DNA of 64,000 nucleotides from Candidatus Nitrospira nitrosa (GTDB lineage Bacteria; Nitrospirota; Nitrospiria; Nitrospirales; Nitrospiraceae), in the NCBI RefSeq assembly GCF_001458735.1, contig NZ_CZQA01000008.1, positions 663,366 to 727,365 of the forward strand, written 5' to 3'. The position numbers were made by a program, and so were the translations under genes. Each line of letters starts with the position of its first letter. The stretch's first letter is position 1. The notes under the pieces are model-generated. The model had not been told where the DNA came from. It was given only the letters and a program-made list of their open reading frames with translations, and did no database searches. Shown piece by piece: positions 26,037 to 34,443 of the stretch.

Positions 26037-26849
26037 TCACGTTGCAGTAGCGGTGCGAATGAACACCCCGAGCCGGTGCAAATACGCACGTCCGCCCACA
26101 AGATAGCTATTATTATGGTTGGCCCCTTCGATCACGTACCATTCCTTTGGTGGCGTGGCTGCGTCGAAAACCTGGCGTCCCAGCTCGATCGGCGTGATGT
26201 CGTCCTTGTCTCCATGAATGATCAACTTCGGAAGTGAGAGCTGGGGGAGGCGATCGATCAACCGATGCTCCGCTCCAAGAAGCCAATGAACCGGCAACCC
26301 ACTATAATGAAATTTCGCCACAGCTTCGATGGAAGGAAAGGACGATTCAAGGATCAGTGCGGAAGCCGGTCGTTGTACGGCTAGTTCACCTGCCACAGTC
26401 GTTCCAAGCGATCGCCCAAACAAGACAATCCGTTCTGAGCGAATTTTTCTGGTGCGCGTAAGATAGTCATAGGCCCCATAGGCATCGTCGTACAGTCCCC
26501 TCTCACTTGGACGAACCGTCTGACTCCTTCCATATCCTCGATAGTCAAACAAAAACACAGATAATCCAAGTCGGAACAACAGCGTTAGATTCTCAAGACG
26601 GTGGCTGATATTTCCCGCATTACCGTGACACCAGAGCACAACCGGGCGATCAGCTGCTGATTCGACATACCATCCGAACAAGCGAGCTCCATCCGCTGCT
26701 TGAAACCAGACCTCTTCGAGCGGCAAACCACTGAGTCTTGCCCAGTCTCGGTCCTGCCAGGGTTCAGGATAGTAGACAAAGAATTGATCGAGGAAGCCCA
26801 CGGAGGCAGGATACCGAAACTGGCTCAGAGAAGAAAGCATAAGCCCCAC
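26037..26849 (-). CDS. Alpha/beta hydrolase (BEM46/YfhR-like)
   Basis: A 270-residue serine hydrolase. The nucleophile elbow is GRSLGTTVAG (Ser near residue 148), the oxyanion-side motif is WCHGNAGNISHR, the acid is in IIHGDKDDITP, and the catalytic His is in EGANHNNSY. The N-terminal segment FFVYYPEPWQDRDWARL is typical of the BEM46/YfhR group, whose members are often membrane-associated through a short N-terminal helix. The substrate is unknown. A decayed copy of its 3' end lies at 8834-9006 at the other end of the polyketide locus. Confidence 0.85.
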   Translation of the reverse strand: MGLMLSSLSQFRYPASVGFLDQFFVYYPEPWQDRDWARLSGLPLEEVWFQAADGARLFGWYVESAADRPVVLWCHGNAGNISHRLENLTLLFRLGLSVFLFDYRGYGRSQTVRPSERGLYDDAYGAYDYLTRTRKIRSERIVLFGRSLGTTVAGELAVQRPASALILESSFPSIEAVAKFHYSGLPVHWLLGAEHRLIDRLPQLSLPKLIIHGDKDDITPIELGRQVFDAATPPKEWYVIEGANHNNSYLVGGRAYLHRLGVFIRTATAT

Positions 26850-26967
26850 CTCAACCAGCTACCTTCAACGCATGAAGAAAGTCATAGTTTGCTTGTCCTA
26901 TTTGCTAAACCAGGCTATAGCTCATGCCGTTAGAGCTTGCGGCTTACCCCAGAATGGAGGATCTGAG

Positions 26968-27222
26968 ATGCTCAAGGCAAGTTCCAGTATGCTGTGCGGA
27001 CTGTTTGTGCTGCTGACCCTATACGTACTGCTGACCCTCTCCGGGTGCTCTGTCATGACGGCGATGATCGGGGACAAGGAACCGGACTTTGAGCCTAGCA
27101 AGGTCGGAGCGAGCAAAGAGGAGAGCGATGTTGAATTTAACCATCCAAGAACGAACACACCCCACCCCACGCTCGAGCCAGACACCTTCTCCCGATTCCA
27201 CCTCAAGCGCATCAAGTACTAA
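26968..27222 (+). CDS. Small lipoprotein
   Basis: An 84-residue protein with a long hydrophobic signal ending in the lipobox LTLSGC, so Cys 27 or so is probably lipidated. The mature part is short, charged and probably extended (DFEPSKVGASKEESDVEF), with no recognisable domain. A GGAGG site 7 nt before the ATG at 26968 decides the start over an upstream ATG at 26872. It is convergent with the DUF4105 gene. Confidence 0.7.
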   Translation: MLKASSSMLCGLFVLLTLYVLLTLSGCSVMTAMIGDKEPDFEPSKVGASKEESDVEFNHPRTNTPHPTLEPDTFSRFHLKRIKY

Positions 27223-27246
27223 TTCCCCAGCAGGACCATCCCGCAC

Positions 27247-29154
27247 TCAAAAATAGGCCTGGACGCTGAAAAGGACATCATTATCCCGATCCCGATGATT
27301 GTATTCCAGCCTGACCGCCCAATTCTGCGCCAAGGTAAAACGTGACCCAACATACCACCGGATATCATCCGACTTATCCCCCAAGGGAAACCTCAGATAC
27401 GAACCCGTCGCCATCAGTTTCCAACGCGCGGTGATATCGGCCAACATTCCGATGGTTGCCCCGCCGCCGATTCGATGCATCCCATCATACGCCTTACTGA
27501 TACTCGCTTCAGTCTCTGCAAAGGCAAACACCACTTCCCGATTCAGCAAGTTCAATTCTTTGGCCCCGCCGATGCCCCCGTTGAAAAATCCGTTGCTGCA
27601 GAGCCGACAATCATTGTGCCGGATCGTATTCATGCCGACGTTGAGTTTCCACGAGGGAGCGTGAAAGACGGCGTCAATCGGCGAGAGGGAAAGAAGGTTG
27701 AGCAATGTCGCCCGTTCCACTCTGGTCTGATCCGCTCGGTTATAGTGCCGCACTGTGACCGAGGCCATTTCGATTTGCGCATCGGGGGTATACCCGACTT
27801 CTGGATCGAGCAAGTCGTGATAGCCACCGCGAAACGTCGCTTCTTCAAAGGTATCGTTATTACGCCAACCTCCTCCGATCGACACTCGATGCATCTTATG
27901 CCCGAGCTCCGGCTGCTTAGCGAATGGGCGCACAGGAAAATCCGTGAGCGGGAACCGGAGCTGACTGCGAGTGGCCAGAATTTCTTTCTTTCTCACATCC
28001 CATTCTGGTTTTCGATCATCTGTGGTGTCAATTCGATAGCGCAGATATTCCGATGCCAACTCCAACAGAAAAGCTTGTTTGGCTGCGGCCAATTTAGTAA
28101 ACGCTGGTGAAGTCAATACCCCAATATCCTGAGTCACTCGATGAGCCAGATCTCGTTCCTCCGCTGGCAATGCTTCTCGTTTACGCTTGATGACCGTGCT
28201 GCGAGAAGGCCGATACGTGATATCAGACACCAGGCCCGGTTTTGACACGACCAATCGAATCGTATCGGCTGGAACCGTCCACCCAATAAACTCATCGGTC
28301 AAGTGCAATCCCGGATCGGCATAGTCCAAAAGCGCGAGAATATGATACGAGCAATTCTCCTTAAAGAAGAAATAATCGAAATAGGCATTTCCCAACTCCC
28401 AGGCGTGCATTAAAAAGCGCCTCAGCTGGTTTCCCGTGAGGTTCAGGCGATATTCCCAAATATCTCGGTTTTCGATATCTCGATACTGCTGCACCTTGAG
28501 ATAGTAGGGAATCGTCGAAAAATACCCCTTATAGCTTCCAAAGATCCCTCGAATCGGATAGGCAAGACCGGCGTTGGGAGGCACCTCTGCCGCGTAGTTA
28601 ATGGTGTACGCCAGGATTCTTGTCTGCTCTGTCTGCCCCTTCTGATCAACCCGGAACAAGGTATGGCCGAACATGGAGGCTGGGTTGTTCAAAAAGGCTG
28701 CGGGGAAAATCAGAGAGATCGATTGAACCTCAAAATCCTCATACCACTGATCAAACCGCTCACAGACAATGGGTGGGAGGCGGGCTGGGTCAAACTGCAA
28801 TTGTTCCTTGAGCCAGTGATACCGCGCAATGAACGCGCATTGTGCAGGCTGCTTCGAGCGACCAACACCATCAGCGGAAAAGAATTGCGCAAGCGTCGCT
28901 GCAAGCTCAGCAGCAGGATCCGTCTTGCCTTTGGATGATAGGAAAAACCCAGGATCGTCCTGTTCGCTCTCATATCCCCCGAAGAGATTCTTCCGGTAGT
29001 GCAACAACAAATGCCATTCACGTTGCTCCGCAAGCCTGGCTTGTTCAGCCTGGCCGATGAGCTGCCGCTGATAGAAGTCCCGATCTGATTGCTGTGCATC
29101 GGATGGAGCCGGAGCGGCGAGACAGGCTAGAAAACCGATGAGGAGGAGCAGCAC
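27247..29154 (-). CDS. DUF4105 family outer-envelope protein
   Basis: A protein of about 635 residues with an N-terminal hydrophobic signal (LLLLIGFLACLAAPAPSDA). The DUF4105 core contains SLIFPAAFLNNPASMFGHTL and NCSYHILALLDYADPGL, whose His and Cys resemble papain/NlpC-like active-site residues. The last 200 residues are strand-rich and end in VQAYF, suggesting a barrel. An ATG at 29256 is in frame, but that start would place a strong terminator hairpin (29172-29201) inside the gene. The GTG at 29154 is therefore preferred, though it lacks a clear ribosome-binding site. The function is unknown; family members are often cell-surface. Confidence 0.75.
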   Translation of the reverse strand: MLLLLIGFLACLAAPAPSDAQQSDRDFYQRQLIGQAEQARLAEQREWHLLLHYRKNLFGGYESEQDDPGFFLSSKGKTDPAAELAATLAQFFSADGVGRSKQPAQCAFIARYHWLKEQLQFDPARLPPIVCERFDQWYEDFEVQSISLIFPAAFLNNPASMFGHTLFRVDQKGQTEQTRILAYTINYAAEVPPNAGLAYPIRGIFGSYKGYFSTIPYYLKVQQYRDIENRDIWEYRLNLTGNQLRRFLMHAWELGNAYFDYFFFKENCSYHILALLDYADPGLHLTDEFIGWTVPADTIRLVVSKPGLVSDITYRPSRSTVIKRKREALPAEERDLAHRVTQDIGVLTSPAFTKLAAAKQAFLLELASEYLRYRIDTTDDRKPEWDVRKKEILATRSQLRFPLTDFPVRPFAKQPELGHKMHRVSIGGGWRNNDTFEEATFRGGYHDLLDPEVGYTPDAQIEMASVTVRHYNRADQTRVERATLLNLLSLSPIDAVFHAPSWKLNVGMNTIRHNDCRLCSNGFFNGGIGGAKELNLLNREVVFAFAETEASISKAYDGMHRIGGGATIGMLADITARWKLMATGSYLRFPLGDKSDDIRWYVGSRFTLAQNWAVRLEYNHRDRDNDVLFSVQAYF

Positions 29155-29160
29155 GGCGTA

Positions 29161-29201
29161 AAAGAAACAAGAAGGGCCCTGACGAGTATGCCAGGGCCCT
29201 T
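29161..29201 (-). terminator. Rho-independent terminator of the DUF3015 gene
   Basis: A 10-bp perfect stem AAGGGCCCTG/CAGGGCCCTT with a 10-nt loop is followed on the minus strand by CTTGTTTCTTTT. It lies 8 nt after the DUF3015 stop codon. Confidence 0.85.
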
Positions 29202-29209
29202 GCAACAAC

Positions 29210-29719
29210 TTAGCGCACTGATGCTTGTGCGAGGACCGGATGGCCCGCGACCGCATCGTTGAGGGACTTCACCAATGCAACCGGAGAAGCCTCCCCAGCT
29301 TGAACCAAGGACGTATATCGCTCCTGGGTCATGGCGAAGAATTCTCCGTGACGCTCCGCAGGGATGCCCATCAGCGTCGCAAGCGAGGCCAAATGTTCGC
29401 CCTGCCCTTGCGCCATTTCAGCCGTGAGAGCGTCAAAGTTCAGCGAGGCAAACATGGTCGTCTTGTGCTCGCCCATAATTTTGCCGTCGTTCGTACATCC
29501 GGAGGTACCAGAGCTGATGCCGAATGTCTGGCTGCCGAATGTTCCGTTCGTGGTAGCCATCATTACCTGCGGGGCGATTTCCTTCTGCCCTTTGTAATCT
29601 CCCCAAGCCAGTTTCCCCAATCCACAGCCTGGACCGGTGTCTGGATTTGCCGCCATTGCCAGCCCTGCCTGGGCACCAAACAGGATCGCGACGGCTAATA
29701 AAAGCACCTTCTTCGACAT
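29210..29719 (-). CDS. DUF3015 family exported protein
   Basis: A 169-residue protein with a classic signal peptide (MSKKVLLLAVAILFGAQAGLAMA). The DUF3015 signatures GCGLGKLAWGD and QVMMATTNGTFGSQTFGISSGTSGC are complete, with two conserved cysteines that may form a disulphide. The C-terminal half is helical. A GAGGAGGA site precedes the ATG and a strong terminator follows the stop, so it is monocistronic. Function is unknown; family members are periplasmic. Confidence 0.88.
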   Translation of the reverse strand: MSKKVLLLAVAILFGAQAGLAMAANPDTGPGCGLGKLAWGDYKGQKEIAPQVMMATTNGTFGSQTFGISSGTSGCTNDGKIMGEHKTTMFASLNFDALTAEMAQGQGEHLASLATLMGIPAERHGEFFAMTQERYTSLVQAGEASPVALVKSLNDAVAGHPVLAQASVR

Positions 29720-30079
29720 AAGTCCTCCTCCGTTAGAAAGTGGTTAAGTACTCACACCATTACCAAAACACCGCAGAGTATAGCTGACTTCGTCTCCAAT
29801 GTTTACAAAAATTTCATGTGCAACGTTCATCCACAAGGAGGAACCAAGGAATCTTGCCTGTAATGAAATGAGATGATCACCGTAACGATTTTTCTACTTC
29901 CTTACAGAGCATGCAATCTTGAATGGCGGGACGGCACAAAAACCTACAAGAAGCCAGGCTGCAAATCAAAGTACTGAACTGACCGGTATGACCAATCTTA
30001 CCTATATGTATTTATCTAAATACACCTCTATTCCATCGTGTAAGCTCTCCAGTAAAGTGATCAGACAGTCCCGGCAGCT
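29720..30079. other. Intergenic, no gene seen
   Basis: 360 bp, AT-rich from 29990 to 30060, which probably includes the DUF3015 promoter. No frame has coding character and no RNA gene is apparent. Confidence 0.4.
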
Positions 30080-30505
30080 TCAGGGCGCGGGAGTGGAGGC
30101 CGACGACGGTGCGGCAGGTTCTAGCGAGAACCCCATCACAGCAGGGTCCTGTTCCCATGCTCCTGGTGCGACCAGACCAATCAGCGGAAGCAGAAGCACC
30201 GCTCCACCGATCACATCGACAATGCCTAAGGAACTCAGCTTTCTGGAGGTCTGCCGAAATTGGCTCTTGTACCCTGTTTTCTCCACTTCGACCAACAGGT
30301 CCCCGCGCCGCGAAACGTCACGTTGGAGCGGCGTCACACCAACCTCCTGACCATTGATCCGCACGGTAGCGCCCACTGGATTCGACGTGATTGAAAAACT
30401 CTGGGATGATCCGCCGAAAAGTGAACACCCGGACAGATACACCGCACAGATAAAGACTCCGAGTACTCGAGAAGGCGTTTGAAGAAGGCTGGTTTTGATT
30501 GGCAT
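30080..30505 (-). CDS. PEGA-domain lipoprotein
   Basis: A 141-residue lipoprotein: a signal with lipobox VYLSGC, followed by a PEGA beta-sandwich (FSITSNPVGATVRINGQEVG, TPLQRDVSRRGDLLVEVEKTGYKS). A hydrophobic stretch (IVDVIGGAVLLLPLIGLVA) near residue 110 could be a membrane hairpin. PEGA domains often bind peptidoglycan or other surface structures. The ATG at 30505 is chosen because GAGGGG lies 4-5 nt upstream; a frame extension to 30535 exists. Confidence 0.8.
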   Translation of the reverse strand: MPIKTSLLQTPSRVLGVFICAVYLSGCSLFGGSSQSFSITSNPVGATVRINGQEVGVTPLQRDVSRRGDLLVEVEKTGYKSQFRQTSRKLSSLGIVDVIGGAVLLLPLIGLVAPGAWEQDPAVMGFSLEPAAPSSASTPAP

Positions 30506-30735
30506 AGATCCCCTCACTCTTGCTTGCCCACTCATATCACGTCAGCGAGGTACGAGCAAATTCAGGTCGCAGGTGAATCTGTTCGCTATCCTTATCACAT
30601 GTTACAGCCTCCTGACAGAGCAACTTTCAGATTGACGGATTTCACGTATATGACTATACTCCAGCTCGGTGACTCGCCTAGGTAGAGCTAGGCAGGCCAC
30701 AAGGGTTTATCAAACTTCATCCACAAGGAGGATTC

Positions 30736-31056
30736 ATGAAGCGGACGAGCCTTCTACTTTCTCTCGCAGTCCTCATCGGACTCAGCACATCAGGTTGCAT
30801 GATTGTCGCATCTCCGATGTTGGGGACGATTTACACCGAAGCGAAGTACGGCGATACCGCCACCGACGCAACAGGAGCCTCCAAAGAGGGTAAGGCATGC
30901 GGCCAGTCGATCCTGGGTTGGGTCGCCACCGGTGATGCGAGTGTCTCAGCTGCAAAAGCGGCTGGCGGGATCACCACCGTTGCGGTGGTCGATCACTCTG
31001 CCAAGAACATTCTTGGCGTGATTGGCGAATGGTGCACGATCGTTCGCGGTAACTAG
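30736..31056 (+). CDS. TRL-like family lipoprotein
   Basis: A 106-residue lipoprotein with the lipobox LSTSGC. The mature part matches the TRL-like family: GASKEGKACGQSILGWVATGDASV, then ITTVAVVDHSAKNILG. Members are short periplasmic or outer-membrane lipoproteins of unknown role. An AAGGAGG site lies 6 nt before the ATG and a strong terminator follows 26 bp after the stop, so it is a single-gene unit. Confidence 0.85.
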   Translation: MKRTSLLLSLAVLIGLSTSGCMIVASPMLGTIYTEAKYGDTATDATGASKEGKACGQSILGWVATGDASVSAAKAAGGITTVAVVDHSAKNILGVIGEWCTIVRGN

Positions 31057-31082
31057 TCAGTTCGCGTTACGCGCTAGGTGAT

Positions 31083-31124
31083 AAGGGCCTTCAGGATGCT
31101 CTCCGGAAGGCCCTTTCATTTTTC
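31083..31124 (+). terminator. Rho-independent terminator after the TRL-like gene
   Basis: A 10-bp stem AAGGGCCTTC/GAAGGCCCTT is followed by TCATTTTTCT on the plus strand. Confidence 0.85.
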
Positions 31125-31147
31125 TGCCTTGACGCTCTTGTTGAGCC

Positions 31148-31831
31148 ATGGGACTTGATTCCCTGGTACGATCCGCCGCGCTCCTGAGTGTACTGTCTTG
31201 CTGCCCCAGCCTTACCGACGTCGCATTCCCATCTGAATTCGGAGATATTGAATTAAGTGGATATGCCCTAGGCACGTTGCCCGGGAATCAGGATCTATTC
31301 AACCAAGGGACGACGGTTTCTGCCTCAGTTGAGCAGGGTTTTGGAGCGGGGTTCAAGATCGGAGTCTTTCCATCCGTCCTGAATCGAATGGCAGGTCTCG
31401 AGATGGACTCCAACATTCATGGCATGAATCTCGAGTTTCCCAATATCGCAAATGGACGTAATCGTGAAACTGGACGTTCGAGCTTGCTCATGATTAATAC
31501 GACCTTCAACGTGATCCTCCGCTATCCGGGCGAACGGTTTCGCCCATACGTTGGCGGCGGCATTGGTTGGTCCCACGGCACACTTCTTAATCCAAACATC
31601 GCAGGACGCGACGACAAGGACTTTGACTCAGCCCGCGCCTTCACGCATCAATTTCTCGGCGGAGCACAAGTCGTGCTAACCCCCCACCTCAGTCTCTTCA
31701 ATGCACAGCGAGATATCGCGGTTTTTTTGTTTGGCGAGTATCGGTATCTGTCGTCAAACTATCACTGGGAGGGACTGGCCGTTGATTTTCGTACTCACTA
31801 TGGATTATTTGGAATTGGACTACGCTTTTAA
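31148..31831 (+). CDS. Outer-membrane beta-barrel protein
   Basis: A 227-residue exported protein. The first 25 residues form a signal-like hydrophobic segment, followed by alternating beta strands of the OmpW/OmpA barrel type: FRPYVGGGIGWSHG is the conserved strand turn and FGIGLRF the C-terminal strand ending in Phe. No peptidoglycan-binding domain is present. The start has only a weak ribosome-binding site. It is convergent with the DUF3332 gene, with a shared terminator between them. The role is unknown. Confidence 0.75.
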   Translation: MGLDSLVRSAALLSVLSCCPSLTDVAFPSEFGDIELSGYALGTLPGNQDLFNQGTTVSASVEQGFGAGFKIGVFPSVLNRMAGLEMDSNIHGMNLEFPNIANGRNRETGRSSLLMINTTFNVILRYPGERFRPYVGGGIGWSHGTLLNPNIAGRDDKDFDSARAFTHQFLGGAQVVLTPHLSLFNAQRDIAVFLFGEYRYLSSNYHWEGLAVDFRTHYGLFGIGLRF

Positions 31832-31842
31832 TTTTCCGCGTG

Positions 31843-31873
31843 AGCCTGATGCCGGCCGAACCGGCACCAGGCT
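31843..31873. terminator. Bidirectional hairpin terminator
   Basis: The stem AGCCTG-x-TGCCGG pairs with CCGGCA-x-CAGGCT around a 5-nt loop, between two convergent genes. There are T residues on both sides (TTTTAATTTTCC upstream on the plus strand, AACTTTC downstream). Confidence 0.7.
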
Positions 31874-31889
31874 AACTTTCAGCGCTTCC

Positions 31890-32483
31890 TTAGCTTCCCA
31901 CTTCAGCACCCATTGCGAACCGATCCTCGGCGAGTGTTCTCAGCTGCTCCCGGCTCAACTCCTTCACAACCTGGCATTCACCATTAAGCAGGCGAACCGT
32001 CCCATCGGCAGCATACTCAGCTTCCGAGAGAAGATTCCCCTGTTCATCCACCAGGCGATAGCCCGTTGCGCTGGCGACGATCGTGGCCCGGCGTTCGACG
32101 ATACCATGGCGCTCGAAGCTCACCATTGCACCGTCCTCCAACGGAGTCCATCGAATGGTGGTTTCGCCCACTGTCGCGACCTTGGTGCCATCGCTGCCGA
32201 GATCGGACTCCTTGATGGGGCTTTCCCCTGTCCAAAAATGCATCGAGTTGAAGATGAAGGTATCCAGCAATGCTGAGAACATATAGGCCGGGACAATCAA
32301 CATACCGAAGAACACGATCTCTTTCATCCATTTGTCATTGACCTGGCCGTTACCTTTCACGTTGCTGTTCCAGCGATAGACATTCTTCGTGAGATTGAAC
32401 GGACCGTAGCACGCAGTACTCATTGTCATTACGCTCAGCAACACCACCATCGCAATCGTTCTCTGACCCAATCTGCTCATCAC
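31890..32483 (-). CDS. DUF3332 family protein
   Basis: A 197-residue protein. The signal-like N-terminus (MMSRLGQRTIAMVVLLSVMTMSTAC) is followed by YGPFNLTKNVYRWN and FGMLIVPAYMFSALLDTFIFN, which includes one membrane segment, then MHFWTGESPI. These are the standard DUF3332 signatures. The second half is a small beta domain. The Cys at the end of the signal may be a lipidation site. Function is unknown. Confidence 0.85.
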   Translation of the reverse strand: MMSRLGQRTIAMVVLLSVMTMSTACYGPFNLTKNVYRWNSNVKGNGQVNDKWMKEIVFFGMLIVPAYMFSALLDTFIFNSMHFWTGESPIKESDLGSDGTKVATVGETTIRWTPLEDGAMVSFERHGIVERRATIVASATGYRLVDEQGNLLSEAEYAADGTVRLLNGECQVVKELSREQLRTLAEDRFAMGAEVGS

Positions 32484-32587
32484 CGCCTCCTTTTGTCAAA
32501 AGAATCCAGTCGTCTCACTTTTCGCGTAAGCTCTCCTAGCACAATCCACGATTTAGGCACAATCGCGCCTCATCAGAAATCGCCGAC

Positions 32588-33088
32588 TCATACAACTCGA
32601 TCGTTCAAACGAATGTGTCTCGGCGACAGCCGTGCACCGACCGTGATCATCCCCAGCATCCTGGGCAACGTAAATCGTTTGGGGCCGGCTGATCCCGGGT
32701 TGAACAACAATGTATCGTCAAGCCACGCGTTCATGGGCTGATGCGTGTGACCAAAGATGCAAATGTCCGGTCGAGTGCGATCAAGAAAAGCTCGTCCTCC
32801 ATTCGTAAGCTTGCCGCTCGCATACAAAATATGCCTGATCGCAATCCGGAGCCCTGCGAGCTCGATGATCGCCTCGGACGGAACACCGCTCTCCTCATAT
32901 CCGTCAACATTGCCGGAAACCGCCGTCACGGGAGCGATGTCTTTCAGACGTTGAATGACTGTAGGTTTGCCGATATCACCGGCATGAACGATATGATCGG
33001 CATGCTGGAAATGCTGCACAATTGCCGGATCGAACAGGCCGTGCGTGTCGGCGATGACCCCGATACGGATAAGCCCCGACCGGCTCAC
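32588..33088 (-). CDS. YfcE/MJ0936-type metallophosphodiesterase
   Basis: A 166-residue calcineurin-like phosphoesterase. Metal-binding motifs in order: GVIADTHG, VHAGDIGK, SGNVDGYE, and FGHTHQP near the C-terminus. Family members hydrolyse phosphodiesters such as bis-p-nitrophenyl phosphate or cyclic nucleotides with Mn. The GTG at 33088 overlaps the TGA of the upstream M48 gene (GTGA) and places the first strand ten residues from the start. An in-frame ATG at 33136 would add 16 non-conserved residues. Confidence 0.87.
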   Translation of the reverse strand: MSRSGLIRIGVIADTHGLFDPAIVQHFQHADHIVHAGDIGKPTVIQRLKDIAPVTAVSGNVDGYEESGVPSEAIIELAGLRIAIRHILYASGKLTNGGRAFLDRTRPDICIFGHTHQPMNAWLDDTLLFNPGSAGPKRFTLPRMLGMITVGARLSPRHIRLNDRVV

Positions 33089-34233
33089 GGAGCAGAGCCT
33101 GATGACACGCCCAGCGCATCGCGAACCTTGACCCACTCGAACGAGAACGGCTCAGGCGTCTGCTTCGGCATCTCCGCGAGTCGCGCTTTGAGATGATCTG
33201 CTCTGGCACTGCTCATCGGGTGGGTGGAGAGCCACTCGACTCGCCCGTCATCCTTCTCAGCCAGTCGTTGGAAGAACGTGATCATACCTTCGGGGTTCAC
33301 CTTGGCACGATGCAGCAAATCAAGCCCGGTGGTATCCGCCTCCGTCTCTTGCGCGCGGCCAAACTTCAACGTCATCAATTCAATGCCGAGCTGTTTCATG
33401 ACCCCACCCAGGCCGGGCGGATTGCCCAACACAATCGACACGACGGCCACAAACCCCAGCTGTTTAATGATCCGTTCAAGACCATGCCGCTGGAGCACAT
33501 GATTCAGCTCATGCGCCAAGACTCCCGCCACTTCTTCCGGACTGTCCGCCTTTTTCATCAAGCCCGTGAAGACGACGACATACCCACCAGGCAGCGCAAA
33601 CGCATTCACGACATCGCTCTTCACCACAGTGACATCGAATCGATATGGGTTGTGGGGCACATGACTGGCTAGGCGCTGTGTCATTTCCTTGACCGCACCC
33701 ACTGCGAGTCCATCTTTCATCACATCCTGCCCTGTCAGGAACTCACGATAGGCTGATTCACCCAACTTCTGTTCCCACTCGACCGGAATGCGATTGACGG
33801 CGAGTTCAACCAAGAGATCACTTCCGAACCACAATCCCAGAACCACCGCAAGGACCGATCCACCGACGAGCCCCCATACGACCCGATGCCGTTGTCGGAC
33901 CTGACGGACTTGCTCGGCGGCTTGCTCCAGCGGTTGACTCAAGTGGGCAGGCGCCGCTTGCCGAAAGGCTCGAATGAGCTCGGGACCTTTCAGGTACAGC
34001 GTCCGCTGCCCAGCTGAACTCAACCATGCCGCAACGAGCTGATTATGATCTAACCCGCCCGCAGAGATCGTGAGGTCGGAAAATTCCACGAACTCCGAGC
34101 GGCTCTCAGCTCCCGCGTGATCCGAGAGAAACGTGATTGTCACTCCCTGTCCTTCAACATGGACAAGACAAGGGGCACCAGCGGCAGGGAACTCATCACC
34201 GAAGCAGAGTGCGTTAGGTTCAAGTTCGGTCAT
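33085..34233 (-). CDS. M48 family metalloprotease with N-terminal domain
   Basis: A 382-residue membrane protease. The Zn motif HELNH lies in GVLAHELNHVLQRHG, with the third ligand in AQETEADTTGLDLL and the substrate-side STHPMSSARADHLK. A single TM segment (WGLVGGSVLAVVLGLWFG) near residue 120 separates a 115-residue N-terminal beta domain from the protease. This layout resembles the Oma1/LoiP-like M48 group that faces the periplasm. Its stop overlaps the start of the phosphodiesterase gene, so the two are coupled. Confidence 0.88.
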   Translation of the reverse strand: MTELEPNALCFGDEFPAAGAPCLVHVEGQGVTITFLSDHAGAESRSEFVEFSDLTISAGGLDHNQLVAAWLSSAGQRTLYLKGPELIRAFRQAAPAHLSQPLEQAAEQVRQVRQRHRVVWGLVGGSVLAVVLGLWFGSDLLVELAVNRIPVEWEQKLGESAYREFLTGQDVMKDGLAVGAVKEMTQRLASHVPHNPYRFDVTVVKSDVVNAFALPGGYVVVFTGLMKKADSPEEVAGVLAHELNHVLQRHGLERIIKQLGFVAVVSIVLGNPPGLGGVMKQLGIELMTLKFGRAQETEADTTGLDLLHRAKVNPEGMITFFQRLAEKDDGRVEWLSTHPMSSARADHLKARLAEMPKQTPEPFSFEWVKVRDALGVSSGSAP

Positions 34234-34443
34234 GGTATCGCCCTTGATTGATTCGTTGCGGAACGAAAATTCTCCCGCGGATGCTCAGACCGGCTGCCAA
34301 CCAGGCCGCAGACAAGAAACAACCGGAGGCGTAACAGCTTTCACGCTCCCCACCCAAGCTGCCCAGACAGCTCCTTCCTCGCTCGGGATACGTTGAGGAT
34401 GTTTCGAGCCAAGGACAAAGTTAGCAGCCAGTTTCAGCTACCG

